Shown here: positions 56,903 to 64,000 of the stretch, one piece after another
Position numbering within the stretch: the stretch's first letter is position 1
How the letters are laid out: the number at the start of each line of letters is the position of its first letter
Source: Streptomyces sp. BK340
GTDB taxonomy: Bacteria > Actinomycetota > Actinomycetes > Streptomycetales > Streptomycetaceae
Reading direction: 5' to 3'
DNA: 64,000 nucleotides
NCBI RefSeq assembly: GCF_007827595.1
Contig: NZ_VISR01000005.1
Coordinates: forward strand, 372,001 to 436,000
The notes under the pieces: generated by a model
The model's input: the letters and a program-made list of their open reading frames with translations, nothing else
Told to the model about the DNA's origin: nothing
Databases searched by the model: none
Made by a program: the position numbers and the translations under genes

Positions 56903-57954
56903 TCCCTGTTATGCGGCGCAAGACGTCGTACGCCGCGCTCGCGGTGTCCGTTGCCCTGTTGGCTTCCTGTTCCGATTCCGACGACGTGGAGTTGGGAACG
57001 GACTGGAAGGGCTCGCAGACCTTTGTGACCGCGAGCGTGTCCGGGCACACCGTGGTGGTCGGAATCAATCCCGAAACCCACCACGCGCAGGCGCTGGTTG
57101 TTGTGCCGCAGAAGGACGGCGACGACGACGTGCTGGCTCCTCAGCTCGTGCAGTTGGCCGACGGGACCTGGTGGCTGTCCACGCCCCGCGAAGGGGAGCG
57201 TCCAGACCGGCTCTTCACGCTGAACACCGCCCGGCACGCCCTAGATGAGAAGGACGGTACGGAGCGGCTGCGTGAACTCGTGCCGGGCAAGCGCCTGGTC
57301 GCGGCCGTTCATGGCTCCTCCCAACGCGGTCAGGGCGCTGCCGCGGCGGACAGTAAGACCACCAGTGTGCTGGTACGCGATGCGAAGACGTGGAAACAGG
57401 TCCGGGACGTGCGGGTTCCGGGTTCGGTCACGCTGGCGGCGTCCGATCCGTCCAGTGACACGGTGTGCCTGGCCACGGGACAGGGATCCGGCATAAAGGT
57501 AAGTGTGCTCGACCTCACCACAGGCAGGACCAGGCAGGCCGGGCAGGCCGGCGGCGTGCAGGTGCAGCAACTGGCATGTCCGGCAGGAACCCCGGTCCTG
57601 GCCGGTACCCCCACCCGGAACAACCCGGGAACCAGGGTGAAAGTGACCCTGAAGAACACGGACGGAGCGACGGTGGTGAGCGCGGTCGGCGGAAGGGTCG
57701 ATGCCGTGCAGGCGTCGAAGAACACCGTCGTGGTCGCAGTGAACATCGGGGAGGACAGCGATCTCATCGAGCTGGACCGGAGAAGCGGGCGTGAACTGCG
57801 GCGCGTGACGGTCAAAGGCATGGACAGCTCGTCTCTGCTGCGGCACACGCGGGACGGCTGGGTGATGGTCTCAGACAACACCGCGACCGTGGTGGACCTG
57901 GACAAGGGGACGTCCCAGACGTTCAACCTGCCGGGGACGCTGACGAGCTTCTGA
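56899..57954 (+). CDS. Beta-propeller lipoprotein
   Basis: 351 aa. Lipobox LLASC at about 19-23. The mature part has repeated four-strand blades (VVVGINPETHHAQALVVVPQ; LVRDAKTWKQVRDVRVPGSV; VSVLDLTTGRTRQAGQAGGV; IELDRRSGRELRRVTVKGMD), a WD40/PQQ-like propeller. GTG overlaps the permease stop by 4 bp with AAGGA just before; an ATG 12 bp later is possible. Last gene of the ABC operon, with an IS element inserted 31 bp downstream. Confidence 0.75.
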   Translation: MIPVMRRKTSYAALAVSVALLASCSDSDDVELGTDWKGSQTFVTASVSGHTVVVGINPETHHAQALVVVPQKDGDDDVLAPQLVQLADGTWWLSTPREGERPDRLFTLNTARHALDEKDGTERLRELVPGKRLVAAVHGSSQRGQGAAAADSKTTSVLVRDAKTWKQVRDVRVPGSVTLAASDPSSDTVCLATGQGSGIKVSVLDLTTGRTRQAGQAGGVQVQQLACPAGTPVLAGTPTRNNPGTRVKVTLKNTDGATVVSAVGGRVDAVQASKNTVVVAVNIGEDSDLIELDRRSGRELRRVTVKGMDSSSLLRHTRDGWVMVSDNTATVVDLDKGTSQTFNLPGTLTSF

Positions 57955-58035
57955 GTCTGTGCGCAAGGGGGCTCCGCGCGTTGTCTGAACCGCTCCGGGT
58001 CTGATGGAGGCTCGATTCCCTGAGAGGATCGAGCC

Positions 58036-58362
58036 ATGGCACGTCCGTCCCCCTACCCGCCCGAGCTTCGTGCGCGCGCGGTACGCATGGTCGCGGAGAT
58101 CCGTCCCAACTACCCAACCGAGTGGGCCGCGATGAAGGCAGTCGCAGCCAAGCTGGGCATCGGTGCGGCTGAGACGGTGCGGACCTGGGTCCGCAAGGCC
58201 GAAGTCGACGCCGACCAGCGGCCCGGTGTCACGTCCGAGGAGGCCGCGGAGATCAAGCGGCTGCGGGCCGAGAACGCCGAACTGCGGCGGGCCAACGAAA
58301 TCTTGAAAGCAGCGTCGGCTTTCTTCGCGGCCGAGCTCGACCGGCCGTCGAAACGCTCATAG
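58036..58362 (+). CDS. IS3-family transposase OrfA
   Basis: 108 aa. Helix-turn-helix (YPPELRARAVRMVAEIRPNY ... LGIGAAETVRTWVRKAEVD) and a leucine-zipper-like end (EIKRLRAENAELRRANEILKAASAFF). Complete. Normally fused to OrfB by -1 frameshifting; the start of OrfB (VETLIAFIDAHR) does overlap its end in the -1 frame. Confidence 0.92.
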   Translation: MARPSPYPPELRARAVRMVAEIRPNYPTEWAAMKAVAAKLGIGAAETVRTWVRKAEVDADQRPGVTSEEAAEIKRLRAENAELRRANEILKAASAFFAAELDRPSKRS

Positions 58363-59178
58363 CGTTCATCGACGCACACCGCCCGGTCGGTCCGCGACGC
58401 GGAGCTGAAGACGCAGATCAGCCGCGTCCACACGGACAACTTCAGCGTCTACTGGGTGCGGAAGGTCTGGCGGCAGCTGCACCGCGAAGGTATACCAGTG
58501 GTTTGCTGCACGGTCGCCCGGCTGATGCGCGATCTCAGTCTCCAGGGCGCTCGACGCGGGAAGAAGATCCGCACCACCATCCGGGACGACGGCCAGGAGC
58601 GGGCTGGTGACCTGCTTAGGCACGACTTCACCGCGTCCCGTCCGAATGAGCGGTGGGTGGCTGACTTCACCTACGTGGCAACCTGGTCCAGGATCGTCTA
58701 CGTCGCGTTCGTCGTGGACGTGTTCTCCCGGGCGATCGTGGGCTGGTCCGCCTCCACCAGCAAGCGGGCCAAGCTCGTCCTCGACGCCCTCGGCATGGCG
58801 TTGTGGTGCCGGGACCGTGCCAGCACTCCCGCTGGTCCAGGCCTGGTTCATCATTCGGATGCGGGCAGTCGGTACACGTCGTTCGCGTTCATCGCGCAAC
58901 TCCTCGAGGCCGGCATCGATGCCTCGATCGGCACCGTCGGCGATGCTCTGGACAACGCGCTCATGGAATCCCAGATCGGCCTCTACAAGACGGAGCTGAT
59001 CAAACCCCGCAAGCCCTGGCACGGCCTTGCCGACGTCGAACTTGCCACCGCGGAATGGGTCGACTGGTTCAACAACCAGCGTCTCCACACGGCGATCGGA
59101 TACATCCCGCCCCACCAGTACGAAACCAACTACTACGCTCAACTCCAGCCCCAACCGGCGGCTGGAGTCAACATATAG
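58346..59178 (+). pseudogene. IS3-family transposase OrfB, internal deletion
   Basis: Begins VETLIAFIDAHR, then jumps frame to ARSVRDAELKTQISRVHTDN, with about 35-40 residues lost. The rest is intact: DDE residues in WVADFTYV, HHSDAGSRYTSF and ALMESQIGLYKTELI, ending WFNNQRLHTAIGYIPP. The deletion and frame change should stop normal OrfAB production. Confidence 0.85.
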
Positions 59179-59349
59179 AGCCACCACCGATCCCGGAGCG
59201 GTTCAGTCCGGCGTGTGGGCCCCTCTCATTGAAGATCCCCCATCTTGAAGTCGCTGGTCCACGGGGCTGGTCAGAGTTGTTGGTCGTACACTCGTGCTAG
59301 GCGGGGGCGGTTGCCGGAGCTCAAGAGCGTCTGTGGTTTCGGTGATTGC

Positions 59350-60225
59350 TGAGCTCTTTCAGTGTGGCCACTGATCGTGTGACCGGCCGGCGTCCCGCAA
59401 CGCACGAGGCTCCTGCGCCGTTGAGAGAGATGTTCGACGTCTCAACTCCTCGGCACAGGAGCCTCCTTGGTCCCCTATCCTGCCGCACTCGACCTCCCGC
59501 ACGCCCTGGTCGAGTGGGTAACTATGCTCATCGTCACCCGTGAGGGTGACCGCCGCTGCAAGCTCCCGCCTCACCGTGTTGCTCTCGTCGGCTTGGTCTA
59601 CCTTCGCCGGCACGACACGCTCGCGCAGATCGCCGCCGGTTTCGGTATATCCGTCGGCACTGCCCACGCGTACGTCACCGCCGTCGTTGGCCATCTGTCC
59701 CGCCGGGCGCCCGGACTGCTGCGGGTCCTGCGGGAAACGGACCCCGATCACGTCCTGCTCGACGGAACGCTCGCCGAGTGCGACCGGGTCGGTGACAGCC
59801 GGGCCGACTTCTCCCAGAAGCACCGCCGCCACGTCGTGAACGTGCAGGTCGTCGCCGACCCTGCGGGCAAGCTGCTGTGGATCTCGCCCGCACTGCCCGG
59901 CCGCACCCACGACCTGACCTCGGCCCGCACCCACCGCATCATCCGGATCTGCGAACGCCAGGGCGTGCCCGTCCTCGCCGACCGCGCCTACATCGGGGCC
60001 GGCTCCTGGGTGACCACGCCGATCAGACGTCTTCCCCACCAGGACCTCACCGAGACCCAGCGGACGATCAACCGGGCCCTGTCAGCGGCACGAGCTCCGG
60101 TCGAACGAAGCATCGCAAGGCTGAAGGCCTGGCGTGTCTTCCGCAGAGCCCGCTGCAGCCCTAACCGCATGACGGTTATCGCCGCTGCCGTCCTCACCCT
60201 GGAGCGTCAACGCTGAAAACGCTCA
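59350..60225 (+). mobile_element. IS5-family insertion sequence
   Basis: About 876 bp. Ends TGAGCTCTTTCAGTGT (left) and, read inwards from the right, TGAGCGTTTTCAGCGT: 13 of 16 match. Encloses one transposase gene. No target duplication could be fixed. Confidence 0.65.
59467..60216 (+). CDS. IS5-family transposase (DDE_Tnp_4)
   Basis: 249 aa. N-terminal helix-turn-helix ([20 protein letters not shown]) and a DDE domain: [12 protein letters not shown] (first Asp), [25 protein letters not shown] (second Asp) and [18 protein letters not shown] (Glu). Complete. TTG start with AGGAG 7 nt upstream. Probably still functional. Confidence 0.88.
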   Translation: MVPYPAALDLPHALVEWVTMLIVTREGDRRCKLPPHRVALVGLVYLRRHDTLAQIAAGFGISVGTAHAYVTAVVGHLSRRAPGLLRVLRETDPDHVLLDGTLAECDRVGDSRADFSQKHRRHVVNVQVVADPAGKLLWISPALPGRTHDLTSARTHRIIRICERQGVPVLADRAYIGAGSWVTTPIRRLPHQDLTETQRTINRALSAARAPVERSIARLKAWRVFRRARCSPNRMTVIAAAVLTLERQR

Positions 60226-60649
60226 CTGTTCCGGGAATTCCCCGGCGTGCGTGGAACGCCTGTCCGTACGATCCGGGCGAGAGGTGCGTGAGGTGGCCCA
60301 GGATGCGATGCCTGACCTTCGTGAGCTGATACCCGCCCGTAGGGTCGAGCTGTAGGAGCGCTCTGATTGGCACTGCTGCCGCTCAGGGTGCCTATGACCT
60401 TGACACCATCGTCGCCGCGGGCGACCGCGGCCGAGCCTTCTTGACTACTTTCCAGCCCGAAAGGTCATCGCCAGGACAAACGGCGGCCTCCGGATGGTGC
60501 TCGCCACCGACCTGCTTGCCGCAAGTTACATCTGAGCGGACCACGAGCTCGACGCTGGGGCGGGCGAGCGCACCGCTCAGCACGAGCGGACGCTTCGCCC
60601 GACGGCCGAAACCACCCTGGGTACCCGCCAGGTATTTGGCTTGACGGCT
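60226..60649. other. Gene-free interval between IS remnants
   Basis: No gene recognised. Near its left end, 60262-60355 reads openly in one frame (REVREVAQDAMPDLREL then a stop), perhaps the tail of a lost gene. Confidence 0.35.
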
Positions 60650-60790
60650 ACCGGATCGGTGGCTGGCCGCCGAGCGCTGTGTGTCGGCGGCCAGAGTTGT
60701 AGAAGTCCAGCCAGGGTGCGAGTGCTCGCGCGCTTGGCTATTGCTGATGAAGACCTTCCCGTAGGCCCATTTGGTCTCCAGGGCGTTACT
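60650..60790 (-). pseudogene. IS481-like transposase fragment
   Basis: On the minus strand: KWAYGKVFISNSQAREH, then in another frame ALAPWLDFYNSGRRHTALGG QPPIR and a stop. This is the C-terminal end of an IS481-type transposase, frameshifted and truncated. Confidence 0.65.
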
Positions 60791-60802
60791 TCTCCGCCGC
60801 CG

Positions 60803-61070
60803 GGCCGAACATCAAGCGCATGGGCGACATCACCTACTCGCCCGTGGAGGACGGTGAGTCTCTTTACCTCGCCACCGTGTTGGACTGCTTCACCCGCCGG
60901 GTGGTCGGCTGGTCGATCGCCGACCACATGCACCAGCCTTGCTGCCGACGGGATGCGCCTGGCAGTTGTCACCCGCAGCAGCCCCACCGGAGTCGCCTTC
61001 CGCTCCGATCACGGCGCCCAGTGCCTCTCGCGTGAACTCGCCGAATTCTTCTACGGCAGGTACCGAGACT
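60803..61070 (+). pseudogene. IS3-like transposase core fragment
   Basis: IKRMGDITYSPVEDGESLYL, ATVLDCFTRRVVGWSIADHM, then in another frame TSLAADGMRLAVVTRSSPTG, VAFRSDHGAQCLSREL. The first two DDE strands of an IS3 OrfB with a frameshift; N- and C-terminal parts missing. Confidence 0.75.
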
Positions 61071-61271
61071 ACGAAACGACCCCCCTCGGCCCGCACTCTG
61101 CGTGCGGCCGAGCGGGTCGAGTCTTTGGCGTTGCGCCATGCACTACTGTTTGCAGGTCCGGCGGTTGATGCCTGCGATCAGGATCTCGAAGGCCATCGCA
61201 TCCATGGAGGTTGGGTGGCGCGGTGATCGCAAGGACCCAAGAGTGGTCGGCCTTGCAGGCGTTCCGACATG

Positions 61272-61592
61272 TCAAGCCGCAGCGCAGGCATCGCCGTGGC
61301 GGGCGATGTGGTGGTGGTGAACATAGGCGAAGAGGGCTGCTTCGGTTCGGCAACTGACGCTGATCTTGGTCATGACGCTGGTCAAGTGCGCTTTGACGGT
61401 GCGTTCGGCTATGCCGAGCCCGCGGCTGATTTCGCGGTTCGATGCCGCAGTGGACAGCGCCATGAGCACCTCACATTCGCGCGCTGTCAGGGAACTGATG
61501 GCATTGGGGTCTCCTGGTGTCGGCGGCGGCCCTTTTCGGTCACTGGGCTGCCCTTTATCTGGCTGCTCGGCGTGGGTGAAAAGTTGCGACAA
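61272..61592 (-). CDS. Solo LuxR-type helix-turn-helix protein
   Basis: 106 aa. Only the GerE/LuxR DNA-binding domain is recognisable: SLTARECEVLMALSTAASNR then EISRGLGIAERTVKAHLTSV at about 34-75. The approximately 33 residues before it are Pro-rich, without a receiver domain. TTG start with GGAAGG rather far (12 nt). It could be a truncated NarL-type regulator or a genuine solo HTH protein. It follows the ATP-grasp gene on the same strand after 127 bp. Confidence 0.65.
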   Translation of the reverse strand: MSQLFTHAEQPDKGQPSDRKGPPPTPGDPNAISSLTARECEVLMALSTAASNREISRGLGIAERTVKAHLTSVMTKISVSCRTEAALFAYVHHHHIARHGDACAAA

Positions 61593-61719
61593 AACAGTCT
61601 TGCCTTCCCCGTGGTGTAGAACTGGATCGCTTTTTTAGGTGATTCCCCCTGATGTGGAACAGGTAATCTTCTCGTGGTGCATGTGCATCTTGTGCCCATG
61701 AGCAAGCGTCTCGTATATC

Positions 61720-63006
61720 TCATATGAACCGTGTCGCTGGGGAAATCCGCTGTAGCGCAGCTTGGTCAGTGACGCTTGATTCGGCGATCTCGGTACTCAA
61801 TGACAACGATGCTTCATCCAGCATGGCGTTGCAATCGGATGCATCGCGGCCCAGCACAACCCAATAGGCTAGGCGGTCGTCTGGCCTTGCCTCAGGCATC
61901 GCCACCACATGATTGCCTATCTGTTGAAGCAGAACCATGCGTTCGAGAAAAGGCCGGTGGGAAGCACCGAGGGGTACGGCGAAATTCTGGATGCGGCCGG
62001 TTGTTGAGGAATAGGCGAAGTGGATCGCTGCCGCCCGTTGCCGGGTGGGAGTAAGGTCGGGCGACTTGCCAGCGGCCAGGCGCGCGGCAATCTGGGGCAA
62101 GTCGATCCCGGTGGCCCGCTTGACCAGTGCTGGAACCAAGTCGTGGGCTAGGCGGCCTTGAATGTCTGTGATGAGCGGTCCCCGAGGGCTCAGCTTCATG
62201 GTGATGTGAAGTACGCCAGGCGCGACACCGATGGCACGTACGGCAAGTGTGACGATTTGGCGGAGGACGGGGTTGTGCAGCAGGCCGTCGTGAGCGTCCA
62301 CGCAGTAACGTATCGCCTGATGGTTGGGCGTCGGGCTGAAAGTAGTCCGCGCGATGGCAACCATCCGGATCTCGCCGTCGCCGAGGACGACGGTCTCAAC
62401 GGAGATGGAGGGGCCGTCCGGATACTCTTCGACCACCATTTCCCTAACAGGACTCGACGTAACTGATCGTGAGTCCCGGATCAAGCGCTCGCGTGCATCC
62501 AGGACCCCCTGCTGGCTATGGGCCAGAGCAACTCCGGTTTCCACGTTGGTTCGTGGCCTAACCAGAACGGGATACCCGAGTAGGTCCGCATACGCGATGG
62601 CCGCCTCTGCATCGACGGCCTCCGCCCAGCGCGGCTGAGGCACCTGGTGCCGTGCCAGTAGTTCGCGAAGCGCGACTAGATCGGTAAGCGTGGCTAAGGA
62701 TGCGGCTGGGGCCGATGGAAGCTCCAGTCGGTCAGCGACGTGTGCCGCTGTAACCAGATGTTCCGGCATGTAGGTGAGAACGCCACGAACTTCGTGGCGC
62801 GAAGCGTAGTTTTCGACCACGCCAGCGGTGATCGTGCATTCGGTGAGGTTGGCTGCAATATGCTTCACCAGGTATGGCTTAGCCCAGGCCGGGGCGGTGG
62901 CGTCGACGAGTACGACTGGGTGCGTGGCGGCAATTCCTGTAAGCAGACATTCTGCACCGGCCGCTACTGATCCAGCCCCGAGGAGCATCAGGAGTTCAGG
63001 CATCAT
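61720..63006 (-). CDS. ATP-grasp ligase
   Basis: 428 aa ATP-grasp protein. Rossmann-like pre-domain (LLMLLGAGSVAAGAECLLTG) at about 4-24. ATP-grasp core with LLGYPVLVRPRTNVETGVAL (lysine of the first strand replaced by Arg), REMVVEEYPDGPSISVETVV and LITDIQGRLAHDL. Such enzymes join a carboxylate to an amine, as in carnosine, dapdiamide or peptide antibiotic synthesis. ATG at 63006 with AGAGGTGAA upstream. No obvious pathway partner nearby. Confidence 0.82.
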   Translation of the reverse strand: MMPELLMLLGAGSVAAGAECLLTGIAATHPVVLVDATAPAWAKPYLVKHIAANLTECTITAGVVENYASRHEVRGVLTYMPEHLVTAAHVADRLELPSAPAASLATLTDLVALRELLARHQVPQPRWAEAVDAEAAIAYADLLGYPVLVRPRTNVETGVALAHSQQGVLDARERLIRDSRSVTSSPVREMVVEEYPDGPSISVETVVLGDGEIRMVAIARTTFSPTPNHQAIRYCVDAHDGLLHNPVLRQIVTLAVRAIGVAPGVLHITMKLSPRGPLITDIQGRLAHDLVPALVKRATGIDLPQIAARLAAGKSPDLTPTRQRAAAIHFAYSSTTGRIQNFAVPLGASHRPFLERMVLLQQIGNHVVAMPEARPDDRLAYWVVLGRDASDCNAMLDEASLSLSTEIAESSVTDQAALQRISPATRFI

Positions 63007-63290
63007 TTCACCTCTGAGTGGTTTGGCGCGAAGCTGAGTCTCTCGCCTGAACAGGACGAGCAGCGAAGAGAAGGTGCCGAGCGAAGACCGCGCATCAAGA
63101 TCCGAGATGTGTAGGCTCGGGCGACCCTCTATTGTCCTCCCGGTGTATTGCGCGAGAGATGATCGCCCGAACCGTCGAGAGTAGCCTGGTTACCCGGGAT
63201 TCCTTTCGGTTTACTGTCGCAAGGCGCAAACGCGTTTTAGGAGCTTTCTGTTCCGTTCGCAGCCGACAATTCGATGGCCGGACAGGGGCC

Positions 63291-63400
63291 GGCCCCGGCG
63301 AGGACAGGGGGGTTCCTGCCGGGGCCGCCCTGGGTGCTGTCGCACCCGGGAGAAGCGGGAACCACGATGCCTCGGCGGACTCTCGCTCACCACCATCATC
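63291..63400. ncRNA. Structured intergenic element, copy 2
   Basis: Hairpin A: GGCCCCGGC (63291-63299) / GCCGGGGCC (63318-63326) with 18-nt loop containing GGGGGGTTCC. Hairpin B: GGGTGC-TGTC-GCACCC (63332-63347). Then GAAGCGGGAACCACGATGCC and CACCACCATCATCTTGTTGC. Matches copy 1 (50063) without gaps from hairpin B to the end. It lies between the divergent ATP-grasp and LuxR-type genes, so it could be a leader on either strand. Confidence 0.5.
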
Positions 63401-63553
63401 TTGTTGCAACGTGAGGGGCGGAGGCCGGGATATATCGGATCATACCGGTGGTTTATGGCGGCCTCGGCGGGGTGAGTCGTGTTGCGGACCCGGTCAGGGG
63501 CCGCGCATAGTTGCGCTGCGGAAGTGGCAGGAATCGGGGGGGTGGAATGGGCG

Positions 63554-64000
63554 ATGGCCGGGCACAGGGCTCAGGAGCATCCACACGGTGCCGACCAACT
63601 GTGTGAGGCCGGGGACCACGTGTATTCCCGGGCCGTGCGCCGGGGGCGGGTACCGCGCACGGACGCCGCGCTGGTCCCTTGTCTGTTGGAGCTTGCCCTG
63701 CTGCACCCGGACCCCGATGACATGGACTGGCTGGTGCCGACCTCTCCGCAGGAGGTCATGACCCGGTTGCTGCGCGTGGTCTACGAGGAGGCCAGGGAGA
63801 GCCAGCGGCGGGTGGGTTCGGCGGCGGCCGCGTTCGAGCGGTACGCCGGTCTGGGCCGCCAGTTCCAGGCGTTGTCGGCTCCCGCCGAGGGCGCCGCGAT
63901 CCGGGTCCTGGACGGGTTGTCCCGCATCCAGGCCGCGATGGACGAGGCCACCGCGGCGTGCACCACCGAGGTGCTGACCGTGCAGCCCGGCGGCATCCGG
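63554..64000 (+). CDS. LuxR-type regulator, N-terminal part (runs off the window)
   Basis: 149 codons without a stop up to the end of the window. LCEAGDHVYSRAVRRGRVPR, LVPCLLELALLHPDPDDMDW and TEVLTVQPGG belong to the N-terminal domain of a Streptomyces LuxR-type regulator group with the HTH at the C-terminus, which is outside the window. ATG at 63554; a GTG at 63542 is an equal candidate. Preceded by the structured element copy 2. Confidence 0.7.
   Translation, partial: MAGHRAQEHPHGADQLCEAGDHVYSRAVRRGRVPRTDAALVPCLLELALLHPDPDDMDWLVPTSPQEVMTRLLRVVYEEARESQRRVGSAAAAFERYAGLGRQFQALSAPAEGAAIRVLDGLSRIQAAMDEATAACTTEVLTVQPGGIR

Larger units (their letters stand above)
57986..59205 (+). mobile_element. 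IS3-family insertion sequence (defective)
   Basis: 1220 bp bounded by imperfect inverted repeats beginning TGAACCGCTCCGGG at both ends, flanked by a 3-bp duplication GTC (57983-57985, 59206-59208). It carries orfA and an internally deleted orfB. Ends and duplication are intact, so it arrived by transposition, then decayed, or was moved in trans. Confidence 0.85.

Overview
The window is high-GC actinobacterial DNA and almost certainly comes from a Streptomyces chromosome. The evidence is GTG/TTG starts with GTGA/ATGA gene overlaps, the dnaK-grpE-dnaJ-hspR operon with HAIR operators, an SCO5918-type gene next to a DEAD-box helicase and a cold-shock gene, the 24-residue actinobacterial ribosomal protein bL37, a perfect Streptomyces-type parS site, and several secreted ricin-lectin, FG-GAP and Fn3 proteins. 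No rRNA or CRISPR array is visible. One intact tRNA gene (Gly, anticodon CCC) is present.

Layout. 0-15 kb: a secreted M64 peptidase, a SnoaL-like/LysR divergent pair, an ECF sigma with its membrane partner, a MarR/PLP-decarboxylase divergent pair sharing a five-copy 15-bp repeat, a SpoIIE-type phosphatase, bL37, NADP-glutamate dehydrogenase (gdhA) with parS in its terminator, a DUF4097 gene behind a GCAAC operator cluster, a propeller protein, and a TetR/oxidoreductase divergent pair. 15-20 kb: small regulators and the SCO5918/CBS/DEAD-box/CspA group. 20.7-28.1 kb: a probable island bounded by a decayed tRNA-Gly 3' copy and the intact tRNA-Gly. It carries a SigE-type sigma, a membrane partner with an outside domain, a GH10-CBM13-GH62 xylanase/arabinofuranosidase fusion and a ricin-lectin exoprotein. 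The same 10-bp box lies upstream of three of its transcription units. 28-35.4 kb: a zinc-ribbon microprotein, dcd, a phosphoribosyltransferase, a Yip1 protein and three consecutive FG-GAP exoproteins. 35.5-38.2 kb: a second small insertion (serine recombinase with a res-like site, methyltransferase, unknown protein). 38.5-50 kb: core genes (monooxygenase, membrane Fe-S oxidoreductase, degenerate MraY-like protein, dnaK operon, Fn3 exoprotein, orphan sugar-binding lipoprotein). 50-64 kb: accessory DNA with a DUF4265 remnant, a DUF2975/XRE pair under a 47-bp palindrome, a five-gene export/lipoprotein/ABC group, an IS cemetery (IS3, IS5, IS481-like), an orphan ATP-grasp ligase, and the start of a LuxR-type regulator.

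The most unusual signals are: (i) two approximately 110-nt intergenic copies (50.1 and 63.3 kb) whose hairpins are preserved by compensatory changes, a candidate undescribed structured RNA or mobile palindromic element; (ii) the sigma-box/xylanolytic island; (iii) a lipoprotein / MacB-like ABC / propeller-lipoprotein operon downstream of a small secreted cysteine protein; (iv) several unusually long perfect palindromes and tandem operators at divergent promoters.
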